Origin: Geomonas sp. RF6
GTDB lineage: Bacteria > Desulfobacterota > Desulfuromonadia > Geobacterales > Geobacteraceae
Reading direction: 5' to 3'
NCBI RefSeq assembly: GCF_021044625.1
Contig: NZ_CP087999.1
Span: 1 to 64,000, forward strand
Length of the DNA: 64,000 nt
Under the pieces are notes generated by a model. It worked only from the letters and a program-made list of their open reading frames with translations, did no database searches and was not told where the DNA came from. Positions 1 through 8,786 of the stretch are shown in pieces (position 1 is the first letter of the stretch; each line of letters starts with the position of its first letter). The translations under genes and the position numbers were made by a program.

Positions 1-267
1 CCAGGCTGCGGGACAGGCTACTTTTTTGCGCTCAGGAAAAGTAGGAAGTCCCCCTTTCTCCGCCAATCCGTGCGTAAGGATTCCCGCCCCGCCGGATGCG
101 CTTTTTGCTGAAAATACCCGGCCTTACCCGCTCCCTTATTGACACAGCACATTGTTGATTTAGACCTTTTGACGAACCTTGTCCGGAAGGCCGAGCTGTG
201 ACCACTTGACACAGAGCGAGCCTTCCCGCGCGGGCCTTGGGCCACTACTTACAGAAGGAGGTCTTGC

Positions 268-1710
268 ATGGAGAGCAATGAACCGAGGGTGGTAGCAGCT
301 GAGGATTTCGCTTCGCAAAGAGCAGCGCGCAGAGGGAAACCGGACATCTCCAACCTGGAGATGTGCATCGAGGACGCCAGGAAGGCCGCGCTCGACGGCG
401 ACGCTGGGCCCGAGGCTCCGACCGATTACAACGACCTGCGCCGCAGGTTGGACGCGTGCAAAGACAAACTCCCCCCCCTCTACCAGGATGTTGCATTCAA
501 GCCATTCAAGGCGGCACTGGACAGCCTGGGGCAAGGAGGATTTACCAAACTGCTCCTCCAGGATCCCTCCAAAGAAGGAGCTGCAGGGCTCATGCTTGAT
601 ATAGCCCAGGCCATCCTGCAAAACGGCGAAGGGTATAACGAGAGAGCGACAGACGCGTTCCAGGAGGTCATCGCGGATACCTATGACGGCTATCTCAGTG
701 CCGAGGACCGGCAAGGGGTGAAGCCGCCAGACAATGAGGTTGTCGCTCCCCTGGTGAAATGGGGGAACCCGGAGTGGGGACCGTACACCTGGCCGGTGGA
801 GGCGACCGCCTCCTTCGGGGTGCGGGTCGCCATCGTGAACATGCCACCGGCAAACGCAAGGCGGGGGCTCCTTGCCTGGAGCGCACTGGAGCACGAGACC
901 GCCGGCCACGACATTTTGGGAGCGGACGACGGTTTGCAGCCCGAGTTGAAGGGAGCGGTCTATGCTGCCCTGGTAAAGCGAAACATCGGGCACGGCCTCC
1001 CTGCGTACTGGGCTTCGAGGATTGACGAAACCGCCTCCGACATCATGGGGATCCTGAACATAGGACCCGCTGCGGGCATAGGTCTCATAGGGTATTTCCG
1101 AGCCCTGAATGCCGCCTACGGTGGTCACCCTGGGCTGCGCAACGACGGGCCTGCCGATGATCCTCATCCCGCGGACATAGTGAGGGGTTACCTCGCTGCA
1201 TCGACCGCGAGCCTCCTTAAATTCGATGGAGCGGGCGAATGGGCCAAAGTCATCGAGGCAGAAACGGAGAAGGACCGCACGACGATCAGGCTGGAGGGGA
1301 CTGTGATAACACCGGAGGAGGCGAAGCTCTCGGCACAGATCGTCGCCGATACCGTCGTGAACGCCAGGATGTGCACCCTCGAGAACCACGCGCTGGGAGA
1401 GATCCAGAACTGGTACAACCATGACGAGACGATCGCGCGGAAGCTGCGGACCGTCTTGACGACGGCAAACCAGGTTCCGACCCGCTACGTTTGCGGGTAC
1501 TACGCGGCACACGTCGTCGCGGCCGCCGTCACCGCCGCGCTCGCCAAGGGGGGGGATGTGGATCTGATCTTCGAGCGCATGCAAACCATCCTGAAGGTCA
1601 TGCACAATTCCAACCCGTCCTGGGGCCCGTTATACGTAAGCCACCCGGGGAACATTACAGCACGTCTGGCATACGTGCCGCGTCTTGCGAGAGAGGCACT
1701 GGAAGAGTGA
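268..1710 (+). CDS. Putative metallohydrolase with HExxxH motif, unknown family
   Basis: Not recognised as a named family. The 480-residue protein has no signal peptide or membrane segment. Residues 209-214 read HETAGH, an HExxxH motif, and residues 253-258 read DETASD. The spacing and the helix-like surroundings recall gluzincin peptidases, where a second E/D-rich motif supplies the third zinc ligand. The one-residue-longer HExxxH form is known from dipeptidyl peptidase III (family M49, HELLGH). Overall similarity to M49 was not seen, so the peptidase idea is inference from two motifs. The start is supported by a strong AAGGAGG ribosome site just upstream. The next gene (1912) has nearly the same ribosome-site and start context (GGAGGTCT-GC-ATG). 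Confidence 0.75.
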   Translation: MESNEPRVVAAEDFASQRAARRGKPDISNLEMCIEDARKAALDGDAGPEAPTDYNDLRRRLDACKDKLPPLYQDVAFKPFKAALDSLGQGGFTKLLLQDPSKEGAAGLMLDIAQAILQNGEGYNERATDAFQEVIADTYDGYLSAEDRQGVKPPDNEVVAPLVKWGNPEWGPYTWPVEATASFGVRVAIVNMPPANARRGLLAWSALEHETAGHDILGADDGLQPELKGAVYAALVKRNIGHGLPAYWASRIDETASDIMGILNIGPAAGIGLIGYFRALNAAYGGHPGLRNDGPADDPHPADIVRGYLAASTASLLKFDGAGEWAKVIEAETEKDRTTIRLEGTVITPEEAKLSAQIVADTVVNARMCTLENHALGEIQNWYNHDETIARKLRTVLTTANQVPTRYVCGYYAAHVVAAAVTAALAKGGDVDLIFERMQTILKVMHNSNPSWGPLYVSHPGNITARLAYVPRLAREALEE

Positions 1711-1911
1711 AGCGGAGAGGGAACCTTCGCATGCCAAAGGGGAGCGTCACAACTAACCCCAGAAGTGGCAGTGGTATGCCTGGTGGCAGATGATACCATT
1801 TGAGCAGATGGCTTTGATGCTTTGTCCGTGCGGGAAGAAGGGGGGAGGGAAACGAGGAGCGGAAAAAAAGAGGGCCGAAGAGACAGTACCCAGGCCCGCA
1901 GGAGGTCTCGC

Positions 1912-2109
1912 ATGAAACCGGCAAAAAGTCGCGTCGTCTCTGCCGATCCGGAGGTCCCTGTCGATCCCCCAGCAGTAGAATTTTTCTACACACCCTACTA
2001 CTGTACTTGGTACCGGACCATATTCCCGGCCAAAAACCCGGCGCAGGTGGCGCAGGCAATGGAGAGCTTCATACAGAACAGAGGTACTTCGAAAAGCGAG
2101 ACAGGTTAG
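1912..2109 (+). CDS. Small aromatic-rich hypothetical peptide (65 aa)
   Basis: Not recognised. A 65-residue peptide whose middle (about residues 23-38) is packed with F, Y and W and holds a single Cys, flanked by proline-rich and polar ends. A longer reading begins at 1822, but the ATG at 1912 is preceded by GGAGGTCTCGC, almost identical to the ribosome site of the upstream HExxxH protein, so this start is preferred. Residues 7-12 (RVVSAD) resemble the same region of the larger neighbour (RVVAAE). It could be a small partner or substrate of that protein; this is speculation. Confidence 0.5.
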   Translation: MKPAKSRVVSADPEVPVDPPAVEFFYTPYYCTWYRTIFPAKNPAQVAQAMESFIQNRGTSKSETG

Positions 2110-2368
2110 ACCTGCAGCGGGTCCGCTTTGAAGGCGCCGGCCGTGGAGGTGTAGGGGTACAGAAAGGTGAAAAGGGATTGGCCTGTGTCGGCTTATCCCT
2201 TTTTTTCCGCGAAGCGATGAAGTGGTTACCCTCCGAGGGTTACCGGTGAGCCTGCGGGCTTTAGACCTTTATGCAGAACCTCGCACCACCCTCGACATTC
2301 TCTGCTGTCAGCGAGCCTCGCCCCCCTCCCTCTCACCAGACGGGGCTTGCGTCATCTGGCCGTAGCTC

Positions 2369-2690
2369 CTACCGCGACCCGATAAAGTACTTCACGCAGA
2401 ACGCCGCTCGCCCCAGCACCCCACTACGGGATAATGCGCACCCGAATGATCTCCCTTCTGCCGCTTCCGCTGCATCAGCCACGAAAACCGGCTCCTCCGC
2501 AAACATCTGCGATATGTGCAGAAACTCTTCGTTGACTGCCAGAAAGGCGGCAACAACCTCCGGTTCGAAGTGCCGGCCGGAATCCGCGACGATCGTCTCC
2601 ACGGCCTCTGCATGGGTGAGGCGTCCTTTGTAGACTCGTTTGCACACCAGTGCGTCGTAGACGTCTGCCACTGCCATGACCCGCCCCGCG
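2369..2690 (-). pseudogene. HD-GYP domain remnant (C-terminal fragment)
   Basis: The reading frame contains VMAVADVYDALVCKRVYK followed by H-x-EAVE, a GRHFEPEVV segment and AFLAVNEEF. These match the C-terminal third of HD-GYP c-di-GMP phosphodiesterases. The catalytic HD and HHExxDGxGYP motifs are absent: sequence upstream of about 2690 is unrelated and low complexity. The fragment therefore cannot be an active phosphodiesterase and is best read as a degraded gene. The last ~30 residues also depart from the family. Confidence 0.7.
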
Positions 2691-2781
2691 ACGCCCCCCG
2701 CCTCCCGCGAAAAAGTCCTGTGAAGGTTTGTCATCTGACGGTGTAGTGGCGGGACTCGATGCGCCCTGCCGCGGCACAAAG

Positions 2782-2812
2782 AAAAAGGCGGCCGGGTAAC
2801 TCCCGCGCCGCC
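2782..2812 (-). terminator. Rho-independent terminator of ackA
   Basis: On the minus strand a GGCGGC...CCGCC hairpin with inner CGGG/CCCG pairing is followed by TTTTTCTTT, 24 bases after the acetate kinase stop codon. Confidence 0.75.
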
Positions 2813-2835
2813 TCTTCATCTCCCCTTCCCTGCCT

Positions 2836-4101
2836 CTATTTCCTTACGAAATCGGGGCGTGAGAAGCTGTACTCGAAGTTCATGTGATCAGTATAGGTCC
2901 CTGCGAGAATGGCAGCCACGTCCTCGGTGAAGACGAGTTCCTCGTCGGTGGGGATGACGTACACCTTGACCGGTGAATCGTCCGTGCTGATAAGGCTTTC
3001 CCGCTTCCTGGTCATGGCACCCTTGTTCCGCTCCTCATCGAGGACGATGCCGAGGTGATCCAGCCCGCGCAGCGCGCGTGCCCTGATCGGCGCCCCCATC
3101 TCACCTACCCCGGCGGTGAAGACGACGGCGTCGAGCTTCCCGACAACGGCAAGGTAGGAGCCGATGTACTTCTTCAGGCGATAGGCCTCCATTTCCAGCG
3201 CCAGCTCGCAGAGGTGGTCCCCGGCGTCGGCATTCTCGATGACGTCGCGGCGGTCCGTGAAGCGGCCGGTGATCCCGATGACGCCACTTTTCTTGTTGAG
3301 GATGCTGTCGATCTCCTTCGCGGAGAGGTCGTCACGCTGCATCATGAAGGCGGGGATGGCCGGGTCGATATCGCCGCAGCGCGTTCCCATCATGGCGCCT
3401 TCCAGCGGGGTAAGCCCCATGCTCGTGTCGACGGAGACGCCGTTTTTGATGGCGCAGTGGGAGACGCCGTTCCCTATGTGCATGGTGATGACGTTGCACT
3501 CGGAGGCGGGCTTCCCGAGGATCGCGGCGATACGCTTGGAGACGTAGAGGTGCGAGGTGCCGTGGAAACCGTAGCGGCGGATGCCGTGCTTCTCGTACCA
3601 CTCGAAGGGGAGTGGATAGAGGTAGGCGTGCTGCGGCATCGTCTGATGGAACGCTGTGTCGAAGATCGCCACCTGCGGCACATCGGGGAGGACGAGCTTC
3701 GCCGCCTCGATACCGGCGATGTTCGGTGGATTGTGCAGAGGCGCGAGGTGCTGCACCTCCACTACGGCAGCAAGGACGCTGTCGTCGATGAGGACCGACT
3801 TGGTGAAGTGCTCGCCGCCGTGAACGACGCGGTGCCCCACCGCAGCGATCTGCTTCATGTCCTTGACGACGCCATGCTCCGGACTGGTGAGTGTGCGCAG
3901 TATGAGGTCAACGGCGAAGCGGTGATCAGGGCAGTCTGAATCCTCGCGGTAATTCTCCCTGCCGGGAACCTCATGCACGATGAAGGAGTCGCCAATCCCT
4001 ACTCTCTCCACCATTCCCTTCGCGACAACCTCTTTTTTCTCCCAGTCAAACAACTGGTATTTTACCGACGAACTGCCACAGTTCAGGGCAAGTATATCCA
4101 T
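2836..4101 (-). CDS. ackA: Acetate kinase
   Basis: Catalyses ATP + acetate to acetyl phosphate + ADP in the cytoplasm; in Geobacter-type organisms it works with phosphotransacetylase for acetate activation. The 421-residue length is close to the family norm (~400-420). Family motifs are all visible: LNCGSSSVKYQ at residues 5-15, GHRVVHGG, DTAFH, RRYGFHGTSH, MHIGNG, LTPLEGAMMGTRCGDIDP and FTAGVGE. A longer reading exists (to 4167), but the ATG at 4101 starts exactly where the family starts (MDILALNCG) and has a GGGGGAT ribosome site. The gene stands alone, with its own terminator downstream. Confidence 0.97.
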   Translation of the reverse strand: MDILALNCGSSSVKYQLFDWEKKEVVAKGMVERVGIGDSFIVHEVPGRENYREDSDCPDHRFAVDLILRTLTSPEHGVVKDMKQIAAVGHRVVHGGEHFTKSVLIDDSVLAAVVEVQHLAPLHNPPNIAGIEAAKLVLPDVPQVAIFDTAFHQTMPQHAYLYPLPFEWYEKHGIRRYGFHGTSHLYVSKRIAAILGKPASECNVITMHIGNGVSHCAIKNGVSVDTSMGLTPLEGAMMGTRCGDIDPAIPAFMMQRDDLSAKEIDSILNKKSGVIGITGRFTDRRDVIENADAGDHLCELALEMEAYRLKKYIGSYLAVVGKLDAVVFTAGVGEMGAPIRARALRGLDHLGIVLDEERNKGAMTRKRESLISTDDSPVKVYVIPTDEELVFTEDVAAILAGTYTDHMNFEYSFSRPDFVRK

Positions 4102-4342
4102 CAGTTCTCTATCCCCCTGCAAATATAAATGGTGCGTTGATATACCACGGAGAAAGATCTCCGTCAAAAAATAAAACTGCTTTTTATATACAACAGAGTT
4201 GTTTACAGTTCAACTTTTTTCTGGAGGCGTAACGTATACTTGAAGCGGATTTAAGGCCCTCTTTCTGGTGGACATTTTGATTTTGCTGTGGTAAGTTCCT
4301 GAAAAATTTTGACCCAAATACGCATAAAGGAGGTGAGTTACT

Positions 4343-4510
4343 TTGGCACATACCATTACCGACGATTGCATCAACTGCGGCGCATGTGACGATTCTTGCC
4401 CGGTTAGCGCTATCAGCGAGCAGGCTAGCAAGCGCGTAATCTCCGCTGACACCTGCATCGACTGTGGTGCATGCGTTGACACCTGCCCGGTGAACGCAAT
4501 CCACGCTTAA
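4343..4510 (+). CDS. 2[4Fe-4S] ferredoxin, TTG start
   Basis: Small electron carrier of 55 residues with two clusters: CINCGACDDSCP and CIDCGACVDTCP, each CxxCxxCxxxCP, with the internal symmetry typical of clostridial-type ferredoxins. No ATG is available in frame. The TTG at 4343 lies six bases after AAGGAGGTGA, which is a near-perfect Shine-Dalgarno, and gives the usual N-terminus MAHTITDDC. The gene is short and alone, with a strong terminator behind it, so it is probably a separately transcribed housekeeping ferredoxin for pyruvate or aldehyde oxidoreductases. Confidence 0.93.
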   Translation: MAHTITDDCINCGACDDSCPVSAISEQASKRVISADTCIDCGACVDTCPVNAIHA

Positions 4511-4537
4511 TCGATTTACCGTAGTATGCAATGCCAT

Positions 4538-4573
4538 GGCCGGCAGCGGTTTTACCGCCGCCGGCCTTTTTTT
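4538..4573 (+). terminator. Terminator of the ferredoxin gene
   Basis: A GGCCGGC-GCGGT / ACCGC-GCCGGCC hairpin with one bulge, followed by seven T. Confidence 0.85.
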
Positions 4574-4611
4574 ATTTCCGGCGCGCAGTGCGCTGGGAGA
4601 ATATGAGCCAC

Positions 4612-4640
4612 AAAAAAGGCCGGCGAAAGCCGGCCTTTTT
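4612..4640. terminator. Bidirectional terminator
   Basis: GGCCGGC-GAAA-GCCGGCC with an A-run before and a T-run after; it can end transcription on both strands. It lies 25 bases past the stop of the zinc-ribbon protein on the minus strand. Confidence 0.85.
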
Positions 4641-4664
4641 CTGTTCTTCCTTTTGAATTGACTG

Positions 4665-6500
4665 TTACTGCCCGGCGACGGTAGAGCCGATAACCTCTAC
4701 GCCAAAGTCGGCAGCCTCCTTCGGCACATTCGGTATCGCCACGACGAAGGGAATCTTATCCCCCGGCTTCACACCCAGGTTCGCGAGGGAGTCGCCAAAC
4801 TGGTTGTTCATGGCCGCGTCGAGCTTCGCCATCGGAAGGGTGGTCAGCTGCTGCTCGGAGAGACGGTTTCCGCAGTAGGCGGTTTTTTGTACCAGCACCT
4901 TTCCGCTCTTGTCGAAGATGGAGACCCTTACGTGGATCGAGGCGCGAGGCTTGCGGAACTGGTTTTCCGCCTCCCCGCTCACCACGAAGAGCTCACCCGC
5001 CTCCTTGTTCTGGTAGAAGGAGGCCAGCGGGTTGACGATGGCAATTCGCCCCTCCTCCGCCCCTTCCAGCCCGAGCCAGTGAGCGACCGTCCCGAGGCCG
5101 AGGCGGTCGAGGGCGGAAGGGCCTCCCTTCATGAGGTAGTACCCGCCTCCGGCGAGGGCAGCCACCAGGAGAACGGAAAGGAGCGCCAGCGAGGTGGTAA
5201 CGACGGGACGCCCCCTGCGACGGGAGGGGATCCCCAAGGGGGGGAGTTCCTCATCGGCAGCCGCACCGTGAGGAGCGGTCGCGGAATCTCCGAAGACCTT
5301 GTCGAAATCGAGGAGGCTCGACAGCGGTATTCCCGGACCACCCGCCGCGTCGGACGCACTCTCCTCTTCAGCTGAAGGGTGCGTGCTCGCTACGGCCTCC
5401 TCATCATGCCGCGGTGCGGCAGGGGTAGCGGCCGGAGCGGGAACGACGGGAGCTGGAGCGGGGGCACCGCCGAGGAGGTCATCATTGAACGAGAAAGCGG
5501 ATTCCTCCGCGGCATTCTTCAGTTCCGGAGCCGCCTCCTCCTTTTCCTCTGCAAAGGCGAATTCGTCAACTCCGGGGGGGGCGGGCGCGGCGTTCTCGCC
5601 GGAGAAGGCGAAGCCCCCTGTCTCCGGCTCCTCGTAGCCGCTCTGTGCGAGCTCACGGGCCGCCTGGTCAGCATCCCCTTCAAAGGTGAAGTCACTGAGG
5701 TCGAACTCAGGCACCGGCTTCTCTCCCTCTTCCTCCGCATCAAAGGAAAAGTCGCCGAAGTCGAAATCACTGCCGACCGGTGTCACACCCTGCTTCGGGG
5801 CGGGCTCTGCAGCGGGCTCTTCCTCCAAGGAAAACTCGCCGAAGTCGAACTCCCGCGCGGGAGATTTCTCCGCCTCCAGCGCCGGGGGGGCAGGTGCAGT
5901 TACCTCCTCCTCAAAGGAGAACTCCTGGAATCCCACCACCTCCATGCCCGAAGGTGGCGGCTCCAGCTCTTTCGCCGAAGGCTCGTCGTCGAAGGAGAAC
6001 TCGTTGAATCCTGCCATCTCCTCCGTCGGGGGAGGTTCCTCCCCTTTTGCGGACGGCTCGAGATCAAAGGAGAAATCGGACGGGGCGAAATCGGTTGTGG
6101 CAGACGGCTCACCGGCGGGCTCCGGCTCAAAGCTGAACTCGCTCACCCCAGCAAAGCGCCCGGCGCCCTCCGGCTCCTCCTCCTTTTCGGGGGGAAGGCC
6201 GAAGGCGAAATCGGCGGGCTCCGCTGCGCCCTTTGCCGCATCTCCTTCTTCTTTCTCTTCGGGGACGGGGAGTTCCGGGGGGGCGGGCTCCTGCGGCGCG
6301 GGGGCGGGTTCGGCAGGTTTCGCTGCGGGGGCACCAAGGCCGGAGAGGATCGCGTCGAAATCGGTCTCCTCCTGCGGCTGCTCGGCGCCGGCTATAAAGA
6401 CGTGGCGACACTTGGAGCAGCGGACCTTCACGCCGCCCGGCTTCAGCTTCGAATCATCTAACCTGAATCTGGTGCTGCACTGTTCACATTGGAGTATCAT
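4665..6500 (-). CDS. Zinc-ribbon / DUF3426 membrane protein with long acidic linker
   Basis: 611 residues. The N-terminus (about 1-40) is an MJ0042-type zinc finger: C4xxC7 and C29xxC32 in MILQCEQC...RCSKC. Residues ~45-420 are low complexity, rich in E, A and P, with a recurring phrase of the type F-x-FGDFSF-E or FNEFSFD. One membrane helix follows at about 435-455 (ALLSVLLVAALAGGGYYL), then a C-terminal DUF3426 domain with ASIHVRVSIFDKSGKVL. This architecture is common in proteobacteria, usually without assigned function; Myxococcus and Geobacter relatives often carry long acidic linkers. Its start codon overlaps the stop of hpt by four bases (ATGA), so both are cotranscribed. Confidence 0.88.
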   Translation of the reverse strand: MILQCEQCSTRFRLDDSKLKPGGVKVRCSKCRHVFIAGAEQPQEETDFDAILSGLGAPAAKPAEPAPAPQEPAPPELPVPEEKEEGDAAKGAAEPADFAFGLPPEKEEEPEGAGRFAGVSEFSFEPEPAGEPSATTDFAPSDFSFDLEPSAKGEEPPPTEEMAGFNEFSFDDEPSAKELEPPPSGMEVVGFQEFSFEEEVTAPAPPALEAEKSPAREFDFGEFSLEEEPAAEPAPKQGVTPVGSDFDFGDFSFDAEEEGEKPVPEFDLSDFTFEGDADQAARELAQSGYEEPETGGFAFSGENAAPAPPGVDEFAFAEEKEEAAPELKNAAEESAFSFNDDLLGGAPAPAPVVPAPAATPAAPRHDEEAVASTHPSAEEESASDAAGGPGIPLSSLLDFDKVFGDSATAPHGAAADEELPPLGIPSRRRGRPVVTTSLALLSVLLVAALAGGGYYLMKGGPSALDRLGLGTVAHWLGLEGAEEGRIAIVNPLASFYQNKEAGELFVVSGEAENQFRKPRASIHVRVSIFDKSGKVLVQKTAYCGNRLSEQQLTTLPMAKLDAAMNNQFGDSLANLGVKPGDKIPFVVAIPNVPKEAADFGVEVIGSTVAGQ

Positions 6501-7060
6501 GCTGTCCCTTTAAGAGGAGTATCGGTTACTTCATAAATAGCGGAAAGCTCCCGCATCCGCTCGTCCAGGTCGAGGCCGTAGCCGACCAGAAAGCCGCTGC
6601 CGCATTCCATCCCCACGTATTCAGGGACGATGGGACGCTCGCGATGCGCCTTCTTGTTGACCAGAGTGCAGATGCGTACGCTTTTGGCGCCTCTGCTGCG
6701 CAACATCTCCAGCAGAAAGCTGAGGGTGATCCCCGTGTCGACGATGTCCTCCACCACGAGAACATGGCGCCCCTCCACGGAGCATTCAAGATCCTTCTTC
6801 ACCAGCACCTGGCCGCTAGTACTGGTACCGACGTAGCTGGAAAGTTTAACGAAATCAACCTGTAGCGGAACCTGCACGGCGCGTAAAAGGTCGGCGGCAA
6901 AGATGAAGGCGCCGTTTAGGACCACCACAGCCAGGAGCTCCTCACCTGCGTAAGCCTCGTTGATCTCACGGGCGAGCCGGGCGACTTCCCTCTCAATCTC
7001 CTCCTTCGAGAACCTGACCTTCAGGTTAATTCCCAAGGCTGACAGGTAGTTACGCTCCAT
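6497..7060 (-). CDS. hpt: Hypoxanthine phosphoribosyltransferase
   Basis: Purine salvage: hypoxanthine or guanine + PRPP to IMP or GMP, in the cytoplasm. 187 residues, normal for the family. Visible motifs are the VVVLNGAFIFAADLLR segment, KLSSYVGTSTSG, and the PRPP-binding loop VLVVEDIVDTGITL. The ATG at 7060 has a GGGAG ribosome site and matches the family N-terminus. It is first in a two-gene operon with the zinc-ribbon protein. Confidence 0.96.
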   Translation of the reverse strand: MERNYLSALGINLKVRFSKEEIEREVARLAREINEAYAGEELLAVVVLNGAFIFAADLLRAVQVPLQVDFVKLSSYVGTSTSGQVLVKKDLECSVEGRHVLVVEDIVDTGITLSFLLEMLRSRGAKSVRICTLVNKKAHRERPIVPEYVGMECGSGFLVGYGLDLDERMRELSAIYEVTDTPLKGTA

Positions 7061-7186
7061 GAATTTTCTCCCAGCAATCCTATAGCAGATCCAATTTGTA
7101 GTGTCAAATCATTCTGGCCATGATGGTACTGTTATGCTATAAATAGCCCAAAACGCCAATCCAGGCAAATAATTAAGGGGTCCGCC

Positions 7187-7873
7187 ATGAACATCCGTAT
7201 ACCTCTCCTTGGGCTGCTGGGCAGCCTTTTTGTTGCAGCAGCCGCCTACGCCGCGCCCGAACTCTCCGTTGAGCAGGGTGTCTTCAACTTCGGTTCGATC
7301 GCGCAGGGGAAGAAGGTACAACATACGTTTGTCATTAAGAACACTGGGGATGCAACGCTGCAGATCAGGCAGCTGAGGCCATCCTGCGGCTGTACTGCCG
7401 CCACCCCCTCCTCTTCCCAAATCCCGCCGGGGAAGAGTGCAGAGATAAAGGTAGTCTTTGACTCCACCAACTTCTCCGGCCGCATGCAAAAGAGTGTCGT
7501 CGTCGACACGAACGCCGGAAAGAACCCGAGTTACACACTGGTGATGGACGGAACGGTAGTCGAGGCGCTGCAGGTATCGCCGCGCACGCTGAGCCTCGGA
7601 GCGATAAAGATCGGTGCAACGCGGGAGGTGTCGCTGAACGTGACGAACCGCGGCAATGAGACGGTTAAGCTTTTGTCCGTCAACACCACCTCCCCGCAGA
7701 TCAAGGCGAGCATAAAGAAGGGAACGATACCTGTCGGGGAGTCAGGAACAGTAGAGATCGCCGTCACTCCGCAGACAGAGGCTCGGGTTCTCAGCGGGTA
7801 TGTCCATATCACAACAGACAACCCGCAGAAGAAGGAGATCACGGTGCCGGTTTATGCCTCTCCCACGAAGTAG
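7187..7873 (+). CDS. Secreted DUF1573 protein
   Basis: 228 residues with a Sec signal peptide (MNIRIPLLGLLGSLFVAAAAYA, cleavage near A-A-P). The first Ig-like repeat contains FNFGSIAQGKKVQHTFVIKNTGDATL and the S-CGCT motif, the signature of DUF1573. A second, related Ig-like repeat follows at about residues 128-225 (SLGAIKIGATREVSLNVTNRG). The function of the family is unknown; such proteins are exported and often found in Bacteroidetes and Geobacter. The gene is monocistronic between hpt and a tRNA. Confidence 0.88.
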   Translation: MNIRIPLLGLLGSLFVAAAAYAAPELSVEQGVFNFGSIAQGKKVQHTFVIKNTGDATLQIRQLRPSCGCTAATPSSSQIPPGKSAEIKVVFDSTNFSGRMQKSVVVDTNAGKNPSYTLVMDGTVVEALQVSPRTLSLGAIKIGATREVSLNVTNRGNETVKLLSVNTTSPQIKASIKKGTIPVGESGTVEIAVTPQTEARVLSGYVHITTDNPQKKEITVPVYASPTK

Positions 7874-7983
7874 AGGAACGACGGCAAATCAGCCCGTTAT
7901 GACAGTAGGGACTGAAGAGGTGCAGAAATAGTGGCGAAACTCCTTGAGTTGCGTGGCTGAATAGTGTAAAAGAATCTTTCTAC

Positions 7984-8060
7984 GGGCGGGTAGCTCAGTT
8001 GGATAGAGTACAGGCCTCCGAAGCCTGGGGTCATGGGTTCGAATCCCATCTCGCCCACCA
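7984..8060 (+). tRNA. tRNA-Arg (anticodon CCG)
   Basis: 77 bases with encoded CCA. The acceptor stem is GGGCGGG / CTCGCCC, the D arm TAGCTCAGTTGGATAGAGTA, the anticodon stem CAGGC/GCCTG around loop CTCCGAA (anticodon CCG at 8018-8020), and the T arm TGGGTTCGAATCCCA. It decodes CGG. Confidence 0.96.
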
Positions 8061-8087
8061 ACTTACAACAATGTCAGGACACTAAAT

Positions 8088-8125
8088 ACTCCGAAAATGT
8101 TTGCACATTTCGGAGTTTTTTTTTT
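8088..8125 (+). terminator. Terminator after tRNA-Arg
   Basis: ACTCCGAAAATGT-TTGC-ACATTTCGGAGT hairpin with one bulged A, followed by nine or more T. Confidence 0.9.
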
Positions 8126-8293
8126 GCGCCATCCCCCACCAACGCCCCTTCCTCCCACTCCGTTCTACAATCCCCACTTTTTTTCCGATCCTTCCCGCAC
8201 CTGCTCCCTCCTCGATTAAAGAAAACGCCGCCTCTACCGATACCTTTGGTTGCAGCGGACTTCCCAGATGGCAGGAAAGAGGGACAACAGGGG

Positions 8294-8719
8294 GTGAGAG
8301 TGGTCAAGAATTTTGCATTTTTACTGATGATGACGTTGCTGGACGGCTGTGGCGCCGGGAAGCTCGTTGGGAAGGTTCCGGTGGTGGAAAGGGAGAGCTT
8401 TGCGACGGTTCATATCGCAAGGCCCTCAGGGTTCATCGGCTGCGGTGTCAGGACGACGATCCAGATCGACCACTCCGACTTCTACTGGCTTGCCTGCGGC
8501 GAACACATCCTTTTCAGGGTCCCGGCAGGCAAAGCTATCGTCGTATCGCAGATTACTTCGATGCGCCCGGACCATGTGGCAATACAGCCTGAGGTGGGGA
8601 AAGAATACTTCCTGGAGAATGACTGCAACCAGTTTGCCTGCTGGCTGGCCGAGTCACCGGCAGCAACATTTGATGGGGTCGCGGCAAGGTGCCCGCAGAC
8701 GGTCAAGGTAGGCTTCTGA
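8294..8719 (+). CDS. Small lipoprotein, unknown function
   Basis: About 141 residues. The N-terminus MRVVKNFAFLLMMTLLDGC is a hydrophobic signal ending in a lipobox-like LDGC, so it is probably an envelope lipoprotein. The rest reads like a DUF2846-type fold (IARPSGFIGCGVRTTIQID, then FRVPAGKAIV and V-GKEYFLEN), a family of small lipoproteins of unknown role; this assignment is from memory and tentative. The start is a GTG; another GTG two codons on (8300) is possible. The reading frame runs back into the tRNA and cannot start there. Confidence 0.65.
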   Translation: MRVVKNFAFLLMMTLLDGCGAGKLVGKVPVVERESFATVHIARPSGFIGCGVRTTIQIDHSDFYWLACGEHILFRVPAGKAIVVSQITSMRPDHVAIQPEVGKEYFLENDCNQFACWLAESPAATFDGVAARCPQTVKVGF

Positions 8720-8786
8720 TGCGACCCTGCATGAGGCCGATGCCAGAATGGCGGGAGACTGAGTGCAGTAGCAACGCTCCCGCCTG

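Noticed and set aside
160-1605. 481-codon open frame on the minus strand
   Set aside because: Shadow of the HExxxH protein; the plus-strand gene has the good ribosome site and a sensible composition.
5379-6461. Plus-strand open frames over the zinc-ribbon gene
   Set aside because: Shadows of the low-complexity E/A/P-rich linker.
7984-8060. tRNA-Arg as an integration site for a mobile island
   Set aside because: No integrase and no repeated tRNA 3' end downstream; a normal terminator follows directly.
8033-8293. Longer start of the small lipoprotein inside the tRNA
   Set aside because: The reading frame crosses the tRNA 3' end and the terminator; a lipoprotein signal begins only at about 8294.
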